Source of the DNA: Alistipes sp. dk3624
Lineage (GTDB): Bacteria; Bacteroidota; Bacteroidia; Bacteroidales; Rikenellaceae
Assembly (NCBI RefSeq): GCF_009557455.1
Contig: NZ_CP045651.1
Location: forward strand, 1,240,001-1,304,000
Direction: 5' to 3'
Length of the DNA: 64,000 bases
This document shows positions 15,329-22,642 of the stretch, in pieces; within the stretch, counting starts at the first letter, position 1; each line of letters begins with the position of its first letter. A program made the position numbers and the translations under genes. The notes beneath the pieces are model-generated. The model had not been told where the DNA came from, did no database searches, and saw nothing but the letters and a program-made list of their open reading frames with translations.

Positions 15329-17398
15329 CTATTCGACGGGTTTATATTGCAGCAACAACGAACTTTTCGGCTCGGCGAGCGTCAACTCGAAACCGGATGC
15401 CAGTTCCGCCCCGGTCTTGACGACCGACTCGCCGGTATCGCGGTTGCGCACGTCATAACGCTTCGCGGCATCCAGTCCCGACAATCTCACCGTAATGCTG
15501 CCGTCCGGATTGGCGGCGCGGCGGAATGCCACGACAATCCCCGTCCCGTCCGACGGGCGGTTCAACTGGTAAGCCAGCCAGATGTTGTCGCGGGTCAGGT
15601 CTTCGCAGCCCGTCAACGGATAATAATCCTCGTAATAATAGTCGCGCACTTCCTGATACTCTTTCACGCGCTCCTGCATATCGAGGAACGAAACGCCGGG
15701 CTCGGTGATCTTCCAGTTATAGATCAACGCGCTGCTGATACTCGACCGGAACGAATATTCGTCGGTCTGCAAAATCCCGGTTCCGTGGATCGGCAGGAAA
15801 AAATTCAGTCCGTAAGTGTGTCCCTGGTAGCCGTCCGGATCGTCGTAGTGGTAATAGTCGCTGCGCCACAGCGGTGCGCTGCGCGAGGTCGTCTCCAGGT
15901 CGAGCCGGCGACCGCCGCTCGCGCAGTTGTCGATCAGCAGGCCCGGAAACCGTTCCAGCAGATAATCCCAGAATGCGTAAAGTCCTTCGACATGACGAAT
16001 CTCCTTCATACCGGTACGCCCCGCCTCGTCGTGTGCGGCCCAGTATTTATCGGGTTCCATATTGAAGTCCTGGCGGTAGTAATCGATGCCGTTCTGCTCG
16101 ATCAGATCGCCGATATAACGGCACAGCCACTCGCGGGCCTCTTTGTTACCCAGGTCGAACAACAGGTAGGTTCCGTCGGGTTCCGACGGCAGGTCGAGCA
16201 TCCAATCGGGGTGTTCGACGGCCCACTGCGTCCCTTTGATCACGCGCTCGGGTTCGAACCAGACCATAAATTTGGCTCCGGTCTCATGCACGGCGTCCGC
16301 AACGGGTTTCAGCCCGTCCGGAAAACGGGTCGTATCGACCGTCCAGTTACCGGTGGTATTGGCCCACGACTTGCCGTTTTTGTAATCGGCGGCACCGGTA
16401 TGCCATCCGGCGTCGAGCCAGAACACTTCCGGAACGAGTTCGAATTGTTTATAACGTTTGACCATCGCGATCGCCCAGTCGGCCGTCAGGCACGAATACT
16501 CGGTGCACGGAGCCGGATCGCGGTAGTTGAATCCGCTGCACAGCGGATATTTCTGCATCTGCCCGTCCACTTTGCGGGTATGATGGGCGAGGACGAAACG
16601 ACGGAAACGGTTGTGGCCGGCCATCCGGTCGTCGCCGTTCCAAAACATCAGGCTGATGCTCGGCGTGCGGATCGACTCGTCGGGATGCAGGTACAACCGC
16701 ATGGTTTTCATCCCTGAAACGAGCGTCGCGCCGCGGTCGCCGGTCTTGGTCAGATCGGCGTACCACATACCGGTCCATCCGATCCCCACCACTACGCCCT
16801 CTTTGCCCGACGGAGCCGTCAGGTTGAAGAACGGAAGGAAATCGCCCTGCGACGAACGCCCCCCTTCGGGCGCCATCCGAAACGGCTCGGTCGTACTCAG
16901 CACGGTCGTCCGGGGATGGAAATCCTCCTTCGAAATGTGATTTCCGTCGGCATAGTACAGCGTGAAGTCGCCGGCGGCCGGCGCCTGCATATCGAGATCG
17001 ACCACTTTCACTTGCTCGAGCACCCGCGAATCGCTTTTGCCCGTGTTGGTAAAGTGCAGCACCCATTCGACGGCATCGAACGCCGGAAAGCCGGTAACAA
17101 AACACTCCACCTTCAGCCCCGACGGACGTTCGGTATAAGTATAAAGGTATTTCACTACGTCCGGATCGTCACCCGGCAGGCGTTTCATCGAATAATTCCA
17201 GCCGGGGAGCAGACTTTTAGACGATTTGTCGCCGTAAACGAATGAGAACGGCGGAACCTTTCCCCGCGCGAAGCGGGTTTCGATCCAGCGGGCGGCATCG
17301 ACCTGTCCGGCGGACATTTTCATAGAAGCCTGACCGTGCGCGAACAACGGCAGGATGAGCATGATTAAAAAACTGTAACGGATTGCAGTTCGTTTCAT
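15329..17398 (-). CDS. Secreted GH36-type alpha-galactosidase, copy B
   Basis: A 689-residue paralogue of the adjacent gene, estimated by eye at around 60% identity, aligned end to end. Signal peptide: FLIMLILPLFAHGQA. It keeps the same catalytic motifs: nucleophile Asp in DYYRQDFNMEP, acid/base Asp in LIDNCASGGRRLDLE, and PEVFWLDAGWHTGAADYKNG. It differs from copy A in loop sequences, for example DLPSEPDGTYLLFDLGNKEA in place of DAGTDAYLFDLGNPKA, which adds residues near the barrel rim and suggests altered specificity. It lies 21 bases after the MFS gene. Confidence 0.9.
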   Translation of the reverse strand: MKRTAIRYSFLIMLILPLFAHGQASMKMSAGQVDAARWIETRFARGKVPPFSFVYGDKSSKSLLPGWNYSMKRLPGDDPDVVKYLYTYTERPSGLKVECFVTGFPAFDAVEWVLHFTNTGKSDSRVLEQVKVVDLDMQAPAAGDFTLYYADGNHISKEDFHPRTTVLSTTEPFRMAPEGGRSSQGDFLPFFNLTAPSGKEGVVVGIGWTGMWYADLTKTGDRGATLVSGMKTMRLYLHPDESIRTPSISLMFWNGDDRMAGHNRFRRFVLAHHTRKVDGQMQKYPLCSGFNYRDPAPCTEYSCLTADWAIAMVKRYKQFELVPEVFWLDAGWHTGAADYKNGKSWANTTGNWTVDTTRFPDGLKPVADAVHETGAKFMVWFEPERVIKGTQWAVEHPDWMLDLPSEPDGTYLLFDLGNKEAREWLCRYIGDLIEQNGIDYYRQDFNMEPDKYWAAHDEAGRTGMKEIRHVEGLYAFWDYLLERFPGLLIDNCASGGRRLDLETTSRSAPLWRSDYYHYDDPDGYQGHTYGLNFFLPIHGTGILQTDEYSFRSSISSALIYNWKITEPGVSFLDMQERVKEYQEVRDYYYEDYYPLTGCEDLTRDNIWLAYQLNRPSDGTGIVVAFRRAANPDGSITVRLSGLDAAKRYDVRNRDTGESVVKTGAELASGFELTLAEPKSSLLLQYKPVE

Positions 17399-17419
17399 CG
17401 GTTCGTTTGATTTCAGGAT

Positions 17420-18577
17420 TTATGCTTTTGTTTTGATTTGTCCGGTCAGCCAGACCATATACAGCCAGGCGGCGGCCAGCATGATGACGGCGGCCAGTTG
17501 CGTGGCGAACAGGTCGGTCACCACGCCGAGCAGCGGCGGCAACACCGCGCCGCCCGACACGCCGACGATCAGCAACGCCGAAACTTCGTTGGCTTTTTCG
17601 GGAACCCGTTTCAGCGACAGCGAGAAAATGATCGAGAACAGGTTCGCATAGCCCACGCCGAACACCGCAACGCATCCGAGGATAAACCACAGGTTCTCGC
17701 TCAGCAGCATCAGAACGAGTCCGAGCAGCGCGATGTAGGTGCTGTACGTAAAGAACTTGCTTTCGGAATACTTCATCAGGAGAATACCGCCGAGGAAAGC
17801 TCCGACCGTGCGGGCGAAGAAATAGACGCTGTTACCCATACCGGCGTCGGTCAATTCCAGGCCGCACCGCTCCATCAGCAGTTTCGGGAACGTCATGTTC
17901 ATGCCGACATCTACGCCGACCAGCACCAGAATACCGATAAAATAAGCCACGATCCGGCTGTCGCGCAGCAGGTCGAAAGTCGCCCGAAACGAAATATTCG
18001 TCGACTTCTCGCGGATATCCCGGATCGGCGTCAACCACAGCCACAGCAACGCCACGAGCGAGGCGCCGGCATAAATCGGGAAGATCATCTTCCACCCGAA
18101 GAACGTCCCGGCGGCCCAAGCGGCCAGAATCGGCCCGACGAACGAGCTGACGGCCTTGACGAACTGCCCGAGGGTCAGCGTTCCGGTCAGCTTGTCTTTG
18201 GTAACGACTTCCATCACCAGCGGGTTCATCGACACCTGCAGCAACGTGTTGCCGATCCCGATCAACCCGAAAGCGATCAATACCGACGCGAAATCGTAAG
18301 CGATCAGCGGCATACACATCGCCAGCACATGGACGGCGAAACTCAGCAGCACGGTGTTTTTGCGCCCGATGCGGTTCATCAGCATCCCCGTCGGGATCGA
18401 CAGCACCAGGAACCACAGGAAACATGACAACGAGATCATATTCACCACCGAGTCGCTCAGGCCCGCGAAATCGCTCTTGACATAACTGGTCGCGATACCG
18501 ACGATGTCGACGAAACCCATGATGAAAAATCCGAACATCACGGGCAATATTTTCAGCAACGAAGTTTTCGAATTCAT
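17420..18577 (-). CDS. Sugar MFS transporter
   Basis: A 385-residue, about 12-helix major facilitator transporter of the inner membrane. The loop LMNRIGRKNTVLL is the MFS signature between helices 2 and 3, and VFGVGYANLFSIIFS lies in the second half. It resembles the FucP/NarK-type permeases often found in Bacteroidota sugar loci. Its place between the isomerase gene and the glycosidases suggests uptake of the sugar released in the periplasm. Because the cluster has no SusC/SusD pair, this is the only transporter visible in the locus. Confidence 0.88.
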   Translation of the reverse strand: MNSKTSLLKILPVMFGFFIMGFVDIVGIATSYVKSDFAGLSDSVVNMISLSCFLWFLVLSIPTGMLMNRIGRKNTVLLSFAVHVLAMCMPLIAYDFASVLIAFGLIGIGNTLLQVSMNPLVMEVVTKDKLTGTLTLGQFVKAVSSFVGPILAAWAAGTFFGWKMIFPIYAGASLVALLWLWLTPIRDIREKSTNISFRATFDLLRDSRIVAYFIGILVLVGVDVGMNMTFPKLLMERCGLELTDAGMGNSVYFFARTVGAFLGGILLMKYSESKFFTYSTYIALLGLVLMLLSENLWFILGCVAVFGVGYANLFSIIFSLSLKRVPEKANEVSALLIVGVSGGAVLPPLLGVVTDLFATQLAAVIMLAAAWLYMVWLTGQIKTKA

Positions 18578-18614
18578 TTGTTTTTGGTTTTAGGTTATCC
18601 GGCCCGTCGCCGGT

Positions 18615-19205
18615 TTATCGCTTCGCATCCGAAGCGTAAAAGATCGCGTCTTCGAGCGCTTCGATCAGAATGTGAATCACTTTGATATGGATCTCCTGGA
18701 TGCGGTCGGAGTGCGGGGTGCGCGGAGCGCAGATCGCGACGTCGGCCAACTCGGAGAGCTTGTTCCCCCCTTTGGCGGTCAGCGCAACGACCTTCATACC
18801 GCAGGCTTTGGCCTTCTCGATCGCCATCACCACATTGCCCGAATTGCCGCTGGTACTGATTGCCAGCAGCACGTCGCCTTCGCGTCCGAACGCCTCGACC
18901 CAACGCGCAAAAATCTGGTCGAAACTGAAATCGTTGCCCACGCAGGTCATGTAAGCCGCGTCGTTGATCGCCATGGCCGGCAACGGACGGCGGTCGCCTC
19001 GGAAACGCCCGGTCAGCTCTTCGGCAAAATGCGCGGCATCGCACAGCGAGCCGCCGTTGCCGCAACTGATGATTTTACACCCTTTATCGAGCGCCTGTTT
19101 AAAAATTGCGACCGCCTTTTCCATCAGCACGGGCGTCTGCGGGTCCGAAATGAACTCGTGCAACGCCGTCTCCGCCTGATGCAAACTGTTTTCTATGATT
19201 CCCAT
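18615..19205 (-). CDS. gmhA: GmhA-type phosphoheptose isomerase (SIS domain)
   Basis: A 196-residue SIS-domain isomerase. Similarity to E. coli GmhA (sedoheptulose 7-phosphate isomerase) is strong throughout: SCGNGGSLCDAAHFAEELTG, CVGNDFSFDQIFARWVEAFG, GREGDVLLAISTSGNSGNV and RIQEIHIKVIHILIE. The zinc/active-site residues known in GmhA are present: His and Glu in HFAEELTG, Gln and His in RIQEIHIKVIH. Its start is 2 bases beyond the ROK kinase stop codon, so the two are translationally coupled. Presence in a glycosidase operon is unusual, because GmhA normally belongs to heptose synthesis for LPS; it may act on a catabolic ketose phosphate here, or supply heptose from a co-opted promoter. Confidence 0.9.
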   Translation of the reverse strand: MGIIENSLHQAETALHEFISDPQTPVLMEKAVAIFKQALDKGCKIISCGNGGSLCDAAHFAEELTGRFRGDRRPLPAMAINDAAYMTCVGNDFSFDQIFARWVEAFGREGDVLLAISTSGNSGNVVMAIEKAKACGMKVVALTAKGGNKLSELADVAICAPRTPHSDRIQEIHIKVIHILIEALEDAIFYASDAKR

Positions 19206-19207
19206 AA

Positions 19208-20179
19208 TTATTCCTTTATTAAATCCGCGGCTACCGAAAGCGCCGCATAATCACCGATCTGTTCGCCGAGCGCAGCCGGATGGATCGAACAAACCCGCCG
19301 GGCGTGCGACAGCGCCTCGCGCTCGATCTCCCGCAGCACGAAAGGCTCCATCATCTCCCGGTTGCGCGTATAAATGCCCCCGATAACGATCACCTCCGGA
19401 TTGATCAGGTCGATTACGATCGCAAGCCCGCGGCCGAGGTACGTAGCCGAAATCCGGTAGATCTCAAGAGCCAGCTCGTCGCCGGCAGCGGCCGCATCAG
19501 CCACGTCCCGAGCCGTAATCTCATCCAGTTGTCCGGGCGCGCACCAGCTTACCCGTTGGCCCATCTGATGCTTCTCGCTCACTTTGAACCGCGCGAGCTG
19601 CGCGATCCCGCCGCCGCTGGCGAATCCTTCGAACGAACCGCACTTACCGTAGCCGACCGGGCCGAAATCTGACAGACGGATATGCCCCAGCTCGCCGGCG
19701 TTGTCGTTCGTTCCGGCATAGAGCTTCCCGTCGAGGATCAACCCTGCGCCGAGCCCCGTGCCGAAAGTCAGAAAAGCCATGTTCCGCGCACCGATGCCGG
19801 CCCCGAATTTCCATTCGGCCAACGCGCAGGCGTTCGCATCGTTATGAATCCCCGTGCGGATACCGAAACGATCGCCCAACAACTTGACGATCGGGATGTT
19901 GTCCCAGCCAGGCAAATTCGGCGGCGACATCACTACGCCGGTACGGCTGTCGAGCGGACCGCCGCAACTGACTCCTATCGCGGCCGTATTGCCGGCCGTC
20001 AATCCGTTCTTTCGCATCACATCGTCCACTGCGCGGACGATGTTGGCGATCGTCTCGTCGACATCGGTCGTCGCAAACCGGATCTTCTCCCGGATATGCA
20101 GCTCGAAACCTTCCTTTTGCCCGTAGGTCACCGCACATTTGGTTCCCCCGACATCCACTCCGATGATATTCGTTTTCAT
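19208..20179 (-). CDS. ROK-family sugar kinase
   Basis: A 323-residue actin-fold ATPase of the ROK family. N-terminal phosphate loop GVDVGGTKCAVTYG, glucose-type binding IHNDANACALAEWKFG with the catalytic Asp in NDAN, and LTFGTGLGAGLILDGKLYAG. ELGHIRLS provides the Glu-His pair. The usual cysteine-rich zinc motif (CxCGxxGCxE) is degenerate: it reads GYGKCGSFEGF with a single Cys. No N-terminal helix-turn-helix is present, so it is a kinase rather than a ROK repressor. It probably phosphorylates a monosaccharide released by the locus enzymes, feeding the adjacent isomerase. It follows the GH2 gene by 12 bases. Confidence 0.9.
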   Translation of the reverse strand: MKTNIIGVDVGGTKCAVTYGQKEGFELHIREKIRFATTDVDETIANIVRAVDDVMRKNGLTAGNTAAIGVSCGGPLDSRTGVVMSPPNLPGWDNIPIVKLLGDRFGIRTGIHNDANACALAEWKFGAGIGARNMAFLTFGTGLGAGLILDGKLYAGTNDNAGELGHIRLSDFGPVGYGKCGSFEGFASGGGIAQLARFKVSEKHQMGQRVSWCAPGQLDEITARDVADAAAAGDELALEIYRISATYLGRGLAIVIDLINPEVIVIGGIYTRNREMMEPFVLREIEREALSHARRVCSIHPAALGEQIGDYAALSVAADLIKE

Positions 20180-20191
20180 GTCAACCGACCG

Positions 20192-22615
20192 CTATTTATC
20201 TTTGTTCGTATACATTTTCGTCTTGTCGAGCCATCCCTTGTACTCTTTCAGCTTGTAGGGCGGTTCGCCGTACAGGAAGTGGTTGCTGCAACTTTCGCCG
20301 TTCGCATCGTAACGGATTTGCAACATTCCCTGTCCCTTCATCACGGGCAGGTTCGAAACGCACTGCCGCCCGTTGGGGCCGACATTGTAGCTGCCCTTGA
20401 ACACTTCCTTGCCGGTCGCCACGTCGGTAACCGTCACCGTCCCTTCGGCCGGAAGGCGCGTATCGTTCACCGCAACCAGCGGATAGGCCCCGTCGACCGG
20501 ATCGTTGATCAGCAGGCAGACGTTTTTCTGCACGTTCTGCAGGAAATAGTAAGCCAACTTTTTCGAACCGTAATAGTCGACCACGGCGTCCGAAATGATC
20601 GGCCAGCCGTCGCGCACATTCCACCAGATAATGCCCGTACGTTCGAACTTACGACTGCGCCACATCTCGACGAAATACTTCATCGCCTCGGCCTGTACCG
20701 ACTGCGATGCGAAAACGAAATCGTCCAAATCGTCCGGAACCGATCCGAACAGAATGTTCACCTGATTCAGCATCAGATTGTTGCGATCCATCGTCGGCCC
20801 CCACGCCTCGTAGCGGCGGGTCGACTTGGTGATCCATTCGTCGTTCCATTTACGGCCTTCGGTCCACGGATAGACGCCCTGTTTGGTCATCATCTTCTCG
20901 ATGCTGCTGCGGTTCGGACAGCCGTGATAGCCGATCTCGCTGACGAACGTGCAGGGAGCCGTCGTGTAGAACTTGTCTTTGTAATATCCCCGCGGTCCCC
21001 ACAAGTGGTTTTCGGGCAGGTATTGTTCGAGGCTCCCCTTCTCCCACACGGCTTCGCTGTAATAGGGCGAGCTGGGCAGGTAAGGGCGCGTCGGATCGAA
21101 CTCATAAAGGACTTCGGGAATCACATGGCGCGAAACCTGGTCGCGGTTCGGATCGAGATGGAACGGCTGCAAGCGGCTCCAGAACAGATTCGCATCGTCC
21201 TCGTTGTTACCGGCCCACAATGCGAGAGACGGATGGTTACGCAGTTTCAACACGACCGAGGTGACCTCCTCGCGAAGCTGATCCAGGAAATCGGCGCGCT
21301 GCGGATAGAACGAGCATCCCATCGCGAAATCCTGCCAAACCAGAATGCCGTTCTCGTCGCACAGGTCGAAGAAGCGGGTATCCTCGTAAACGTTCCCGCC
21401 CCAGCAACGCACCATGTTACAATTGGCGTCGGTCACCAATTTCATCGCGCTCTCGTACTGCGCCGCGTCGCGGCTGTGCAGCGCGTCGAGGGGAACCCAG
21501 TTCGTGCCGCGTACGAAAATTTTCTCGCCGTTGACGATAAAACAGAATTTTCCGCGCTCGTCGGGCAAATGAATATCGGAAAGATCGAGTTGCACGATAC
21601 GCAGGCCGATCCGCTTGACATCCGTATCGAGCACCTGTCCGTCGGCGCCGATCAATTCGCCTTTGGCTTCGTACAGGGCCGGTTCTCCGTACCCCCGCGG
21701 CCACCACAGGTCGGCCTTTTCGAGGTTCACGACGATCCGTCCGGCATGCGCGAACAGCACTTGCTCGCCCCGGTAGGCTTCCTTGCCGTCACGCGTCAAC
21801 GTAAAACGGACTTTCGCCTTGTCGTATTGATCGAAAGGCAGTCTCGTCTGGAAATCGACGAACAAACTCACGTTGCGCGAAGCCGTATCGACGTGCGTCG
21901 TCACCCAATTGACGTCGGTGAAACGCGCGGGATTGAGCGTGCGCAGTTCGACGCCGCGCCACAGTCCGGCGCTCACCAGACGGGGCATGATGTCCCAGCC
22001 GTACATGTGCGGCGCCTTGCGGATATAGACCGATTCTTCGGTCGCGAAATTACCCATGCTGAACGAGCCGAGCAGGTGATCCTGCGCGCCGAGCACAACC
22101 GGACGGATGATAACCTGTACCGTATTGCTGCCGCCCTGTTCGATCAGATCGGTCACGTCGAAACTGCGCTCGATCAGCATATCGGCCGACGAGCCCGCAT
22201 GTTTGCCGTTGACCCAGACGTCGGCCAGGCAGTCGATCCCGCCGAACCAGAGTTCGGCGCGCTGTCCGGGCTCCAGTTTCGGAGCGTCGAACCGGCGCGT
22301 ATAGCACCATTGATACCCCTCCCAGGCGCGCAGTTTGTTCACGTTGGCTCCGATCATCGGGTCGTCGATCAGGCCGGCGGCCAGCAGGTCGAGTTCGACG
22401 TTACCGGGCACCTTCGCAGGAATGGTTTTCACTTCGATCCCGGAGAGCGCCGCCGGATCGGTCACGGCTTTTTCGGGTTGGGGCCAGTAAGAGAGTTCCC
22501 ACTCGCCGTCCAGCGAAACCGGAGCCGCCGGCGCAGTCGCGCCCGATGCGGACGCGACCGTCCCCAGCAACAACAACTGACTCAGACAAAATCCGAGTAT
22601 TCGGTTCTTTTTCAT
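20192..22615 (-). CDS. Secreted GH2 beta-mannosidase-type glycosidase
   Basis: An 807-residue exo-glycosidase with a signal peptide (ILGFCLSQLLLLGTVASASG). Order: sugar-binding jelly-roll (SLDGEWELSYWPQP; ELWFGGIDCLADVWVNGKHA), Ig-like domain, and TIM barrel from about residue 340 (VRGTNWVPLDAL, NMVRCWGGNVYEDTRFFDLC). The acid/base Glu is in LWAGNNEDDANLF and the nucleophile is Glu in FVSEIGYHGCPN, the mannosidase-type subgroup pattern of GH2. The C-terminal domains are short. It probably removes beta-mannosyl or related residues from a plant or host glycan. It is the second gene of the leftward operon, 27 bases after the rhamnosidase gene. Confidence 0.92.
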   Translation of the reverse strand: MKKNRILGFCLSQLLLLGTVASASGATAPAAPVSLDGEWELSYWPQPEKAVTDPAALSGIEVKTIPAKVPGNVELDLLAAGLIDDPMIGANVNKLRAWEGYQWCYTRRFDAPKLEPGQRAELWFGGIDCLADVWVNGKHAGSSADMLIERSFDVTDLIEQGGSNTVQVIIRPVVLGAQDHLLGSFSMGNFATEESVYIRKAPHMYGWDIMPRLVSAGLWRGVELRTLNPARFTDVNWVTTHVDTASRNVSLFVDFQTRLPFDQYDKAKVRFTLTRDGKEAYRGEQVLFAHAGRIVVNLEKADLWWPRGYGEPALYEAKGELIGADGQVLDTDVKRIGLRIVQLDLSDIHLPDERGKFCFIVNGEKIFVRGTNWVPLDALHSRDAAQYESAMKLVTDANCNMVRCWGGNVYEDTRFFDLCDENGILVWQDFAMGCSFYPQRADFLDQLREEVTSVVLKLRNHPSLALWAGNNEDDANLFWSRLQPFHLDPNRDQVSRHVIPEVLYEFDPTRPYLPSSPYYSEAVWEKGSLEQYLPENHLWGPRGYYKDKFYTTAPCTFVSEIGYHGCPNRSSIEKMMTKQGVYPWTEGRKWNDEWITKSTRRYEAWGPTMDRNNLMLNQVNILFGSVPDDLDDFVFASQSVQAEAMKYFVEMWRSRKFERTGIIWWNVRDGWPIISDAVVDYYGSKKLAYYFLQNVQKNVCLLINDPVDGAYPLVAVNDTRLPAEGTVTVTDVATGKEVFKGSYNVGPNGRQCVSNLPVMKGQGMLQIRYDANGESCSNHFLYGEPPYKLKEYKGWLDKTKMYTNKDK

Positions 22616-22642
22616 CGTTTCGTTCTTTAAGTTTATCGTTTT

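Noticed and set aside
19682-22630. Long plus-strand open frame of 982 codons
   Set aside because: Antisense to the GH2 gene and the start of the ROK gene; no domain recognisable.
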